64,000 nt of DNA from Mercenaria mercenaria (taxonomy: Eukaryota; Mollusca; Bivalvia; Venerida; Veneridae), in NCBI RefSeq assembly GCF_021730395.1, contig NC_069366.1, positions 91,111,001 to 91,175,000 of the forward strand. The letters are read 5' to 3'. Every line of letters starts with the position of its first letter. Position 1 is the first letter of the stretch. The position numbers were made by a program, and so were the translations under genes. Below, one piece after another: positions 12,480-25,083 of the stretch. The notes below the pieces were generated by a model, which worked only from the letters and a program-made list of their open reading frames with translations, ran no database searches and was not told the DNA's origin.

Positions 12480-12660
12480 TCTTGAGCGAGTTGTTTAAGT
12501 CGCTGACTTCAAATAATAACGGAAGCTCAGTGGTTCTACCAAGGTGCCAATAATACACGGAGGAGCACCTGGTGTCTTCCTTCACCTTCAAAAGCTTGAA
12601 AGTTGCCATATGACCCGTAATTGTGTCAGTATGACGTTAAACCTAACCAAAAACAAGAGG
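12480..12660. repeat. Dispersed repeat fragment
   Basis: Contains GTGGTTCTACCAAGGTGCC and TATGACGTTAAACCTAACCA. It parallels 35840-35950 (GAGGTTCTACCAAGTTGCC and GTGACGTTAAATCTAACAA) and, less closely, 3440-3570. It is probably an old SINE-like family; its right end meets the next array. Confidence 0.5.
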
Positions 12661-13465
12661 GCCAAGATAGCCCTAGGTTGCTCACCTGAGAAACAACACA
12701 ACAGTGTAAACATGTTTGACCAAGTGATTTCATGAAAACATATATTCTGGCCAATTTTCATTAAGATTGGACCAAAAATGTGGTCTCTTGAGTTTAAACA
12801 AGTATTTTCTTATACATGACCTAGTGACCTAGTTTTGATCCCAGTTAACCCATTTTCGAACTTGGCCTAGATTTTATCATGATTATTATTCTGACAAAAT
12901 TCATTAAGATCAGTTGAAAAATACAGCCTCTATCGCATATACACGGTTTTTCTTTGATTTGACCTAATGACCCGTGTTTCTACCCCAGATGACACATTTT
13001 CAAACTTGTCCTAAATTTCATCAAGGTAAATATCCTGAATAAAATTCATGAAGATCAATTGAAAAATACAGCCTCTATTGCATACACAAGGTTTTTCTTT
13101 GATCTGACCTAGTTTTGGACCCCAGATGTCCAATTTTCGAACTTGGTCTAGATTTCATTAAGACAATCATATATGCATTCTGTCATTACTTTATGAAGAT
13201 CAATTGAAAAATACAGCCTCTATAGCATACACAAGGTTTGTTTTTTTGTTCTTTGGTTTGACCCGGTGACCTACTTTTTGACCTGAGATAACCAATATTT
13301 AAATTTGACCTAGACTTTATCAAAGTAATCATTCCGACCAAATTTCATGAAAATAAATTGAAAAATACAGCCTCTATCGCATACCCAAGGTTTTCTTTGA
13401 TTTGACCTAGTGACCTAGGTTTTGACCCCAGATGATCCATTTTCGAACTTGTCAGTTAAATTATG
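12655..13465. repeat. Bivalve-type tandem array (inverted relative to 10620-11530)
   Basis: It begins ACAAGAGGGCCAAGATAGCCC, the complement of the end of the first array. The motif TGAAAAATACAGCCTCTAT recurs at 12915, 13060, 13205 and 13359, giving periods of 145, 145 and 154 bp. Each unit also carries GACCTAGTGACCTAG, a CCCAGATGA.CCA block and TTTCGAACTTG. Four to five units are present. Confidence 0.8.
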
Positions 13466-13569
13466 AATTTGTTTTCGTTAAAATAGTTATTGACTTAACT
13501 AAATATTGTAACTGCAAAGCAGTACTTTTAGCAAAAGGTTCACATTGAGACAAAAAGAAAATTTATTAT

Positions 13570-14147
13570 CAAATTCCTTAATTTTTAGCCCTCCATTTCA
13601 TTCTATTTACAAAACTATTTCCGTTTATTTCCCAACGAGAGACACAACGTTACGCCCACCCAATATCTTGCTTTTTTTTAGATTCATCTAAGAAAGGATC
13701 AAAGTCATCCACAAGGTATGTGCATTATATGTATATGTAACCAACAAAACAAAGACGTCAGACGTATCAATTTAGCCTGTCAGGTAGACTGTGTTAATCT
13801 ATTTATCTGTAAGACATAGTTTTTTAACAGCTTTTATAAATGATGACACCTTTTGTAACTCAAATTCCACGTGAAAGGGCTCTTTTAAAGTAAATGGTTT
13901 GGTTTTCAACACTTTACAATATGTTTTAATACTGACTGGATTTATATTTTATAATGATTCGGGTACGGATGCCAAAGATCGGGATATATATTCAACGTTA
14001 ATTTCTATTTTAGAGAACGTACCTGCGATAACCGTCAAGCGATCTTTGTCAGCACAAGACAGTAACAGACACATTGGACACATTGAAAAATGCCCCCAAA
14101 AGCATGGCTGGGAGAAAAGATACATTTCCATGTCCATGGTAATTTAA
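13570..14147 (+). pseudogene. Relic copy of exons 2-3 of the protease-like gene
   Basis: This segment matches 35990-36490 through two exons and the intron between them. The exon-2-like part (13682-13715) follows a T-rich acceptor, starts ATTCATCT like the true exon and ends at GTATGTG. The shared intron carries ATCAATTTAGCCTGT. The exon-3-like part starts at 14014 after TTTCTATTTTAG and encodes VKRSLSAQD where the gene has IKRAMSAQD. The exon-2 copy is 34 nt against 48 nt in the gene, so its phase does not fit the next exon. The exon-3 copy also reads on past the position of the normal splice donor. No copies of exons 1 or 4-6 are seen nearby. I call it a partial duplicate that no longer splices in frame. 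A diverged functional gene with unseen exons is the alternative. Confidence 0.7.
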
Positions 14148-14149
14148 CC

Positions 14150-15150
14150 GCAGATGAGTTTGCAAAGAATATAAAAATTAACAAATATACACGTATTCGT
14201 TATTTTAAACATTTCATTCTAATGTGGATTTGTCTGAAAGAAAAATCTGATTTACACTCAGTAACGTATTTGAATGAAGAATAAAAAAATCGAATTTTTT
14301 CAATTTCCGTTACATTTATTATCAGTAACACAACAGTTGCTAGTTGAATATAAACGCTTAAAGTCTCACAAAGCTAGAAAATAATTCCGAGAACTAATTT
14401 GTTTTCCTAAAATATATATACACAGAAAATGATATAATATATTGCATAACATTTCGGTTATGAGCTTTTTTGTTTTGATAATTATTTTTTCAGTATGACA
14501 AAAATGAAAATTGAAAGGTATAATTTTATCCATTCTGCTTTAAGACAGTGGAAGGAAGAACTAAGAAGAAGGGGGATGGGGGCATTAAATTGGTTTTAAC
14601 TATTTTGTTTCACGAATTGCAACAGAGTAACTTCATATTCCTGCTACATCTCTCTTTAAACTTTTAAAGTTTTGAAGAGTTAAAGATATTAGCTGCGTGA
14701 ATTTTAAATATACGACTTTTCAAATGTCCTTCAGCACGAGACATGCAGCATTCGAAATACGTTTTGAGTGTTGTGAAAAATGCGATATTGAACATACTAC
14801 ATTCAAACTTAGACTCTAACTGTAAAAATATTAATATCGCGGCACAGTACACGACATAAGGCATTAAAATGCTCGACATTGAACATACGACATAAAAACC
14901 TTTTAATGAAAACTTTGTCCTTCAGCACGCGACATATGACCTTCGAAATAATTGAATGTTGTGTCTAAACGACATTGCACATACGGCGTTTGAAGTCTGA
15001 CTTTTATTTAAACGTATGGCGTTTGTTGATCTCAAAATAAGAGATATATGACCAAGGGTTAGTATCTTTAGCAATGAAAAGGTTCTAATCCAAAGGTAAA
15101 GAAACAGTAGAATACAAATCAAGAAAGTGTGTGGATGATTTATAATGCGG
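14150..15150. other. Intergenic, weak short repeats
   Basis: AT-rich DNA. Between about 14710 and 15020 the motifs CTTCAGCACG.GACAT, GACATTGAACATAC and TTCGAAATA recur irregularly, suggesting a decayed minisatellite. Frames here (for example the 71- and 122-residue minus-strand frames) have no family signature. Confidence 0.4.
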
Positions 15151-16545
15151 CATTTATACACCGTCGACCATGACATTCTGCTAGATGTCCTAAAGGCACA
15201 GTATGGTGTCTGTGAAACAGCTCTTCTATGAGTAGACTCGTACTTAAGGTCTCGTACTTGTGAGATTAATATCAACAAATGTGTATTCATCAGACCGCCA
15301 TCTTGACCTCAGTGTGCCCCAAGGCAATTGCCTTGGTCCGTGGCTGTAAAACTCTTTTTGATGTCATTCCTAAATCCATATAAGTCTACGGTTTTGCTGA
15401 TGATCAAATTTCGTCTAACATCTGTTTCCGTAGAATCACAAGCGATCGCGAACGGTGCACAGTTATAATCAATGACTGGATGAATAGAAACAAATTGAAA
15501 ATGAACACTTGAAGAACTGAATTTATTTTGTTTGGTAGTAGACCTCAATTGATTAAATGTTTTACGAATTCGATTAACACTGCTGGTGATGATATCAAAC
15601 GTGAAAGCACAATTATATATCTTGGTGCATTTTTTTCAAGATCATTTAAATTGCAGATGTCGTACAGACATGTTGAATTACCTACGAATTAGGAACATCC
15701 GAAAATATTTAACAAAGGCAGCCCCTGAAATTGCAATGTCATACAGTATGATGTTGCTAACGGTGAGGGGCGTAAGATAAAACGTATTCAAAACATGTGC
15801 GCAAAACTTGCCTTAGCATGAGGAAAATTGGCAGTTCCAAGCAGGCATTGTATGACTTACATTGGTTGCCGGTGATAGCAAGAATTGAGTTTAAGATACT
15901 TTCTTTCATGTATAGCTGTCTCATTAGCAGAACACATATACATTTAACAGAATTGCTTACAGAGTATGTTCCTAGTAGACAAGGTTTGAGATCGTCAGAA
16001 AATTCTGAATGTCATTATGTTGTTCAATACTACAAGTGCAAAACATTTAATAATAGAAGTTTCTATTCTATTGATCCAAAACTGTGGAATGATCTGCCGT
16101 TGTTAGGACTATGCATTATTGATATTTATACATTACAAAAATCTTGGGACACTGTATTTCATAGACTTCATGGCATTGATTTAAATTTTGTAATAATTGT
16201 TTTTTTCTGCGATAACAGCATAGACAGTTTTTTTTTAAAGTTTTTTTTTTAAGTTTTTTTCTGCATTTCAACATTTATATTTTCAAGGTTAGTGAAATTA
16301 AATGTACTTGCTGCTTTAGGCTCTATGGGTAGGGTAGTGTGTAGTATTTCTTTAGTTGTTTTTTTTATAATAAATGATGGACCAGGTACCATTAACCAGG
16401 GGTTTGAACCTCTATATGCAACCCGTCTGTGCGTACCATTTAACGCTTTAAGCACTGGTATTCGGCAATAGGGGTAAAATGACCTCATGGGCATGGTGCG
16501 GTCATGACTGTTCTTTTAAATAAAGTTATTATCATTATCATTATT
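15150..16545 (+). mobile_element. Non-LTR retrotransposon (CR1/L2-like) remnant, C-terminal RT half
   Basis: The plus strand shows, in order, the second half of a LINE reverse transcriptase with several frame breaks. A 'TVDHDILLDVLK'-like segment is at 15160, a 'DLSVPQG' at about 15310, a degraded catalytic region near 15390, 'DWMNRNKLKMNT' near 15470 and 'TIIYLGAFFSRS' near 15610. An open frame at 15797-16252 follows with 'LHWLPVIARIEFKILSFMY', 'YVPSRQGLRSS', 'NNRSFYSIDPKLWNDLP' and a final FHRLHG. These are the classic post-RT motifs of CR1/L2-type elements. The 3' end near 16519-16545 is AAATAAAGTTATTATCATTA followed by a trinucleotide-rich tract. The endonuclease and N-terminal RT are missing, consistent with 5' truncation. 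It is not functional. Confidence 0.8.
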
Positions 16546-16670
16546 ATCTTTTTCATTTTTATTATTATTATTATTGATGTTGCTTTTGCTGTTGTTGTTG
16601 TTATTATTAGTAGTAGCAGTACTATTAGTATTATCATTGATGGTAGCAGTAGTAGTAGTAAATTCAGAAA
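16545..16670. repeat. ATT/GTT/AGT microsatellite
   Basis: Runs of ATT, TTG, AGT and AGC trinucleotides directly follow the LINE 3' end and probably grew from its simple-repeat tail. The overlapping low-complexity frames on both strands (poly-I, poly-S, poly-N) are artefacts of this tract. Confidence 0.75.
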
Positions 16671-16689
16671 ATCCAGCAAGTTGTGATCT

Positions 16690-17390
16690 CCCCTGTGTAT
16701 GAACTATCTGAAATACACATTTGATATTAACAGTGAGGTAATGGTAAAATATCACAATTACTTGAGTTACAGTATAGAAGAAAAATACTACCAAATACAA
16801 AACACTATTACAATTTCAATATACCGTCGTTTTGCCGAAAGGCTTCATCAAGGTAATATGTAAATAGCGGAACTGACGTAACGTCTGCGTGTGAAATAGC
16901 GCCAACGCACCAAACAACGTCATAAGCGGCACAATGCATAAGAAAAGTACAGCAAAAGATATATTTGTAATATCAGGCTGTCGGGTCAATAAGATACGAA
17001 AAGTTTCTATGAAATATTAATTTAAATTATCAGCAGCGATGTCTATGTAAGTTGTGAAATTTCGGATAACAGTAGCTTTATTTCTTCCTATTGTACGTGG
17101 GATAAACTTTGGTAAATATTTTTACAGAAATTGCGTTGACAGTTATCGAAGCATCTTGCAGGTCACACTTACGGTATAAGTTTCTTGTCTACTATATATT
17201 TCAGATGATGACACATGGGAAAGGTACACAATACATAATAGATACCAGTTTGTCAACATCTGGAGATTTGTCATCATAACCTGAATGGATCCAGGACTCT
17301 CTTACAGAAAATCCTGTGAACAGTAATTTTGTTGTTTTTCGGGCTTTGATTATGACAATATCTTCCTAAGACCAGGCCCCAATGATATTC
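16690..17390. other. Intergenic, no gene recognised
   Basis: No open frame of note, no clear repeat and no RNA gene is seen between the two LINE remnants. Confidence 0.4.
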
Positions 17391-17394
17391 TTGC

Positions 17395-19815
17395 GTTTCA
17401 CATTTTGCCTGGAGTCAAATACAAATACAAATACATTTATATAGCGCAAAAAGTATAAAAAAAAATATTCTTTTGCGCTTTACAATAACGTTAAAATGTA
17501 TAACTTAAATTTATCTAGAAAAAAAAAGTAGTAATTTAAGAAAAATTAATTACAAATATCCAATACAATTTATCTACAGTATTTGCATATCACTTGATGA
17601 TCATATTCCAAAAAAAGGCTTTGTCATAATACTATAACAATTACAAATTACAAATTACAATTCTGACAATGTGACATTATTGTCCCGCTTTTTATTTGTA
17701 AAGTTACTTACAAAACTGTTCAAAAAGCTGTGTTTTAAGTTTATATCTGAACATCTGATTTCTTTTAAGTCTGTTGGAAGGGCATTCCACCATTTTGGAC
17801 CTATTACACGCACTGATCTATCTGCAAATTTTGTTTTTGTTCTTGGTATAGCGACGTTTCATTTGATGATCTTGTTTTGTATGTAGTATCTTGAACAAAA
17901 TGAAGAAGTGCACTAAGCTAATATGGAGCAGTGCCTTGAATAACTCGAAAAACAAACACTAGAACTTAGAACATCACTCTTGCTTTTACAGGGAGTCAAT
18001 ATAGTTGTTTTGAGATGTAAGTAATTGGTTCATTAAATGAAGAATTGGTCACAACACGTGCAGCATGATTTTGGACTTTTTGAAACTTTTCAATCTGATA
18101 TGCTGGTATGTCGGTAAAAAGACCATAGCAGAAATCAATATGAGAATGAATTAAACCATGCACTAGAATTTCTGTTAATTTTTGTGACAGGTGTTTTCAA
18201 ATTCCTGTCAGATTCTTCTGCTGAACATATGCAATTTCTTTCTAATGTGTAAGTCAAAATTCAGAGAATTTTCCATATACACACCAAGATCTCTAACATG
18301 ATCAATGCATTTTACTTCATAACCACCAACATTTACACTCGTGATGTTAACTTTAGCTAGCTGATTCTTAGTTCCATAGATAATAAATACGTTTTTGAAT
18401 TATTCATCTTCGTTTGAATTTCGTCATCCACGTAATAATGTCATCCAAACAGCTACGAACTTGGTTTAAAACATTTGACTCATCTTGCATAGTGCCAGCT
18501 TGGATTCTGAAAGCGAGTTTATGATCGTCAGCATATCCATAGATTTCTGCAGAATACTTTTGAACAACTTTGTTCAGGATAGCAATGTACATTGTAAATA
18601 TCACTGGGCCTTACAAAAGCCTTGAGGGACATCACAATGCATTGACTCAGTCTCAGAGGATGCATTATTAATGATGACTTTCATTTGTCCCTCTGTTAGA
18701 TACGCTTTTACCCATTTCAACGGCGTGTCAGTGATGCCAAAATCAAATTTCAGAATTTTCAAACAGTTGGAATATCAATAGTATCAAAAACTGCACTAAG
18801 GTCAATCATTACCACGCTCGTAACTTGTTTCTTATCCGAAGCATCTAATAGATCACTGTACATTTTGATATTTGCGGTTTCTACACAAAGAGGAGTTCCA
18901 ACCTATATTTTGTTAGATCCCCGTTATTGGAGATACCCTCATATCCATTTTTCTTCAGAAGTACCCATTTATTATATAGTGAATTACGAGCGCAGCGAGA
19001 TAAAGACTTGACGAGTATATCTCGTGGTTTGCCCAAAGATTTGGGTTTTCCTACACGATGGGACACAAAAATGTCCCGAAGAGTTAACTTCGCATCAACC
19101 GCAGTGCTTTGTTATAAGTTTCGTTCACAGACTCGGTGATACCAGATAACCTGAGACTATCACACTGCGGCGTAAGACTGAAATTCTTACGTATCAGTCG
19201 TCATTGTCAGTGCAGAGAGATTCGTTCTCAGCTTGTAGTGAGTTAATTTAAGCGTTGAGACCTGAGTCCAGTTGTTTAAAACTTTAACGGGTGATTAAGC
19301 TAACTGTTGATCAAATTTTAGTGTGATTTTTCGACATTTCAGAAGACTTAGAAAAACAAATGTAAGAGGTAAGAATTATGAACACTGAAAAATCTTTACA
19401 ATAAGATCAAAACATCATTCTATTTTTCCCACCAAGTCTAGTATTTTGAATCAAAATTTAACTGGTGGTTAGTTTAACAGGCGGTTAAAGTTTCAAACAA
19501 CCGGGCCCTGACCGCCCAATAATTTTTAAGAACAGACTCTACTGTAGACTGCAGCATTTTATTTAATTCACAATGTATCGAGGATTCCAGTGCTGTAGCT
19601 ATAAATTAACTCTAGCTGCGTCGTCCAAGCAGAGGCAAATGATAAAGAAGTTGTTTGCCGTGTACACATATCTGTATCAGTGATAGAAGAAACAATGGCA
19701 TATGGTGATTCGCATCCCAATTTGTTTTTCTTTGGTATTAATTGATCGTCAGGAGAAGACAAATCTCTTTTCTTACTTGAGGAGATTTCTGGTGTGGACA
19801 CACATGAGTTCATAA
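17395..19815 (-). mobile_element. Non-LTR retrotransposon remnant with ORF1- and RT-like parts
   Basis: Read on the minus strand, an ORF1-like N-terminus (19813-19568) has the low-complexity 'SSSKKRDLSSPDD..PKKNKL' typical of LINE ORF1 proteins. An ORF1 C-terminal piece (19066-18881) has 'GKPRDILVKSLS' and 'GDLTKYRLELL'. RT follows: 'VVMIDLSAVFDTID'-like sequence near 18810, then 18604-18404 with the catalytic box GYADDHKLAF and 'CLDDIITWM'. The 3' end at 17405-17490 is the usual GCGCTATATAAATGTATTTG tail with repeated ATTTGT. The endonuclease and early RT are absent between the ORF1 piece and the RT piece, so there is an internal deletion as well as frame breaks. A 242-bp MITE has inserted inside ORF1. 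The clade is CR1/L2-like, not resolved further. Confidence 0.75.
19266..19507. mobile_element. MITE with ~70-bp imperfect inverted repeats
   Basis: The left end GTCCAGTTGTTTAAAACTTT matches the complement of the right end, GGCCCGGTTGTTTGAAACTT, and similarity continues for about 70 bp each side. The bases CTGA flank both ends (19262-19265 and 19508-19511) as a possible target duplication. It lies between the two ORF1-like pieces of the minus-strand LINE and is therefore a nested, younger insertion. Confidence 0.7.
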
Positions 19816-19819
19816 CGTT

Positions 19820-22800
19820 TCAATCTATAAACAAACCAGCACGTGATAAAATTGTTCACTTGAAAAACTATTAGAGTGCAGTATTATGACCGAAATTCAC
19901 GAGTGTCGACTCCACTAACAATAACATTCCATTGAAAATTCCATTGACAAAGTTCACAAGATTCAATCAACGTATTTTACACAAGTTAGGTTAAAAAAAT
20001 CCAATAAATGTTTAAATATCACATATTTCCAAATACTCCAGTAATATTTTCATCCCGCAACAATCTTTCGAAGGCTATGAAATCATGAAATTTGCTGCCT
20101 GCGTAAACATGATCAACATGTGCGGCATTTTGCTTTTAGATTTTAAGTTTGTTGTATACGCTATAAGACCGAGCAATTACTTTGTTAAAAGCAACGCGCA
20201 TTATGTTCTCACCCTTCTAAAAAAGTAGAATGTATCAAAACTAGAAGCAGTTTGACAGAAGACTTGACACAATTCCATGCCACAGAATGGAAAGAAACAG
20301 GGAGTCCTCGTACATTCTTTTATTTCAAGGTTCGTCTTTTTTCTCCAGTCAGTGTCAAACAACAAGATCCGCGGAATAACTTAATACAGTTAAATATTGA
20401 TATCACTTGTTTTAACTCGCGGTACTTTTTGGATTATATGAACATAATCATACCAACCTTAATCTATTTATAAACATTATCATTTTTGAAACGAAATGGG
20501 CTATTTGGAAATACCGAAATAATTGCAAATTCAATAATAAGATACAATCAAGAACAAGTTTTTATAGAAAACTTTTTGCTAATATCTGTGATCAAATTCA
20601 TTTCAACTTTTCTGATAAAGAGGACAACATCGTTCCACGATTTTTAAAACTTTTTCAGGTAATATAAGGGAAGTAATTCAACTTTCATTCGTCTTATCTA
20701 CCTTGTCATTTTCGCTTTCGGACAAGCATGATTTAAAAGGCGATTATTGATACTGTTTGTTGAATGATGTTTTTTTACATAACATATAGCTGATACGCTT
20801 ATGAATTGTTACATTTCAATGTCATTTTTTCAGTATTACTTAAACATTTCTCTTGGAGATATGAAATTATATGTGTTCCATTTTATTTATGATGTAATTT
20901 TATTGCTTGCATTATTATGCATGTGTATCGATAATGATTTATTTATTGTAAGGCTGATAGGCGGCTCCCCGACCCCTATCACGCCATCGACGGGGAAAAT
21001 AAATGGGGTAACCCCTTTCGAGGGCGCCTGAAGAAAAAAAAAGATCCGCGGAAGTATCAAACTTATCAAACTTTAGTGGAAAATGGACTTCTATTGAGTA
21101 ACGTGTTCCACTCAGTCTATAATGTTTCATACAACTTCTTACATGTATAACATAATAGGGTTATTATTGGTAGTAGTTCGATCTGGGATGCTGTATTCGG
21201 CTCAAATGGATTGTGACAGGTCGGATCACACGAGGCGAGCAAGCCGAATGCCAGATCTAGCAGCTTTTATAGTGACCCTTTTATCATATATTTTATTTAC
21301 ATTATGTATTTTGTTTTGTTATCGAAAGAAATGCTTCAATGTTTATCGATGTTAAAACAGAACTGAGTGTAATTTTTGTGTGCGCTATATACAGAACTGC
21401 ATCAGGCAATGCATATCACATGGAAGTAGTCCAGCAACATACAATACAAAAGGTACAATACGGACATTTTTCTGCCTGTTCGTATCTAATTGTAAAATAC
21501 AAGCCGTATGTTTGAAAGACTTTATAAATGTATGTAATAAACGTGTTAACCGGTAAATAATCAAACACTGAAATAAGTATTTTGACAGTACTGTAGTTAT
21601 GACGGGTTTTCTTGTCTTTTTTGCTTTGTTTATAACTGAAAAACTTGGCGGAAAACTAATCGGCTGCATTATATAATGTGTCAATTATTTTGTTTAATTG
21701 AAATCCTTACACGTTTCTCTGATTGCTCTACTTTCTGCAGACCGTACGTTTATAGTTCTTTAAGTTTGCATTTTATGAAATTTTAGGAGCATATCTATGT
21801 TTCACATATCGTGCTTTTTGGTTCTGTTACATGTGCAAGGCATTCACCTGTTAGTGGCAATATTTGTTTACACATTTTTGACTTGGGAGTTAAGGGAGTG
21901 GTTTGATGCGCATGTTAGTTCATTTTACCACTGCCCATTCTAAGGCGGTGTCTGCTGTGTTCTTTCCTTTATTTGTTTGTTTGTCCTTGTTGTATAATTG
22001 GTTTACCTTGTGTATTTGTTCTTTTATAAAATGTCAATCACATACAATATTACTGTAACGTTTCGTTTCAGAGAATCTGCATTAAATTTTGTAGAATATA
22101 CTGATTCCTTTTGGAGCTTTACCATTGTTTTAACTGAGTTCAATCCTTAACGTTTCTGCCCTATCTTAATATTTTATCATTCTCGCATTATTTTGTACAA
22201 CTAATGTTGATGACAAAGGAAAGCTTATCAAAATTTTTTTTTTTTTTTGTATTAGCAAAAATCAAATTTAACTCAGAAATGCCACATGTAAACTTAACAC
22301 AGTAATGTACACTTAACAAGCATTGATCAAAGTTTTATATACTTTTTTGTGATTTTTAGGCTGTTTGTCTAACAAATGCACTAAATTACAAACAAAAATG
22401 TAATATAAAATGAATAATTTGAAGAAGAAGTACATTTACTAGGACATATAATTTCAGCTTTTAGAGGATAAAATGCTAAACGCTTTAAACTAAATATCCA
22501 TCTTAACGGGAAAAAGGACAACGGCTTGATCACAATGCCGTCTTGGGCTTGTGGGAGTGGGGGAGAGAGATGTGCACATTCTTGTATGGTCTTCATTGTA
22601 TTACAAAATGGCTTTGCTAGTACATGACATATCAATATTTGGTGACAGTTTCCTCCCTTCCCTTTATCTGAATAGAAAAAGCCTGAAACAACTATGTGAT
22701 CTATAATATGTTCAGTGACAGAAAATTGTGAAAAATAGAACAATTAACCAAAAGCGACATCTTGCAAAAGAATAATTACAACGCTCGATGCCAAATGTAT

Positions 22801-25080
22801 GAACTTTCAAATGTGACTACGTTACAATATCCGCACGACAGTTGTTGACAAAATGTATTTCGTTTTCTGTAGGTTACACTCAGTCCTCTCTTAAACTTTA
22901 ACTTTACGTTTATACTTTTAATTAAAATTAATTGATCACTTTTAAGACCTCCCTCAAGAAATAAGTCGATCACAATTCTAAACACCACCTGAGGAATAAT
23001 CAAAGTGACACTTTCGCTAAAATAAACTAGGAATTAGGTAACACATGATTTTTGTTGGTAAAACAAATGTTTCGAAGAAAATATTAACATAGTTAAATGC
23101 AAACTCAGTCTACATTTTTCCAGTTGATCCAGTTCCCAATTGTTTATTTTAACGTACGTTCAGCTAATATTATCTTATACATTTATAAATATACAATTAC
23201 ATTTATATGATGGCACAGAGGTGTATTTTTTCTGCTTGAAAAAATATTTCGAAACCAACCACGCAACCAACAAATTCTAGAGTGTTCTCTAAATGACCAA
23301 AACGTGTCATTTGTTTTGTTTAAATATCTCATGACAAATAGTCAAGAATCAAGGTGTTATTCGATTTCATCAAAATGAGGTACAGAGATGAAATAAGAAG
23401 TAAGAAAAATTAAGGAGGTTATACATAAACAAGAAATATCTTTAAAAAAGATGGTCGGCGTGATGAAACTGAAGGACAAGTTATATATGGGCAGAAACCT
23501 GTATTTTAAATTTTTTGGCAATGTTGAAAAGGGCCTCTGTGAAGTTTTGTATAAATGAGAACAGTAGTTCTGAAGAAGACTGTGTTTAAAAATTGTGGAG
23601 GGACACACGATGGACACCAAACAATCACAAAAGCTCGTTTTGACCCTTTGGTGCTTATAAGATGGTAACAGTAAGCAAACAATATTGAAATACGTTCTAT
23701 ACTTTATTTCTGGAATTGTTGGAAGCAACATGAACCCTTACCCTACTTCAGTTTATTATCAAATTTGTCTATCATTCAGAATATGTACAGTACTGTTTTC
23801 ACCGGAAAGATTAATTTAAAATTTAGAGTCTAAAATTTAATAGTATCGGACATGCTGTTGCAGGTTAGTAATGATTTGCAATGGTTAGAAATTGTTGCTG
23901 TAATGCAGGGTAAGAGTTTATGACTGTATAAAACAAATAACCTTTTTGTAAAACCAAAACTTAAGGAAAGGAAACTTAACAAAACAGAAATAACTTAACA
24001 AGAAAACAGAAATATGTCCGGATGAGCAGATGAATATTTGGTTACGCGCACCTGTTCAAGTGGTACGCATACAACCCGATGGTGCTGTACTTATAGAGGT
24101 TATAGATGACGAACGCGTTGTCATTTCACTCAGTGTCACACATGACTCAGAGTGAAGCATTTTCAGCCTGTTCTCCAATCAGCGCCACTCTTACTAAATC
24201 TCTCATTATGGCTGAAAATACCAAGAATACCTTACCAAGCAATCCGATTGGTACATTATTCAGGCGGCATTAGGTCATACGATGTCGTAAAATCGTGCTT
24301 AATACGGCACGCAGAAAAAAATATTTCAACAAAGGTGTTAACTTCCCTAATTATTTGTCAGTGCTAGATATACGTGTAATATCGATATCTATGTAAATAA
24401 AGACTTCCGAATTTAGACTTTGCGTGCATGAAGGACGGTATATTAATTTTGTACTGATTGTTGAGCAAATATTCGACAAACCTTGGACCATCTTCAAGAT
24501 AGACAGTTTATTTTTTGACCCCGGATGGATAAAAAAAATCTCCATGTTATTAAATGGTTATCAATCTATTATTTTATCTAACGAAACGGGTCTTTCAATG
24601 ACATTATACTAGGAGTGTATAGTTTGTTCAAGTATGTAGTGCGTTTACGTTATGTTTGCAAAACGTTCAGTTATCTGATATGTATATCTATTGTAACTTT
24701 TCACAATACAATTTCGCGAGACTGACTTCCTTCGCATAAATAGATACATGTAACGAATATTCTGTTGTTGTAAGGAATAAGTTCAGTACGCCGCAGTTTT
24801 ATGAAGCCTAATTAGAACAAAACTTAAAACTTAAGAATATGTTGTTTCACAAACAATATTTTAAGTAGATTCATTTTAACTATTCATCTATTCTTGATAT
24901 ATGAGCCGAAAATAAATAAGGTAGTTCTGACATACGATAGAATTAAATACACATTTGAAAGGTCCTATGCAAAAGATGTGTTTTGAAAGTCCATACTTGG
25001 GGCAGAATTAAGGATGAAACTAACAGACTATAGTAGTCATGCATCGCGAATATTGTACACCGTAAATTAAAAATTATCGA
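19820..25080. other. Long intergenic stretch, no supported gene
   Basis: AT-rich DNA with scattered frames up to 124 residues and no recognisable family. The most protein-like is 21122-21355 (+), 77 codons with a hydrophobic start and a second hydrophobic stretch near the C-terminus followed by YRKKC. I see no splice or codon support for it. A GC-rich patch at 20960-21030 (GGGGTAACCCCTTTCGAGG) interrupts the AT-rich background. A (T)n run occurs at 22236. Nothing else is supported. Confidence 0.4.
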
Positions 25081-25083
25081 ACT

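Noticed and set aside
16485-16800. Poly-Ile, poly-Ser and poly-Asn frames
   Set aside because: They are six-frame readings of a trinucleotide tract at a LINE tail.
21122-21355. 77-aa protein with two hydrophobic segments
   Set aside because: No splice context, no family motif and no promoter or poly(A) support. Kept only as a remark in the gap entry.
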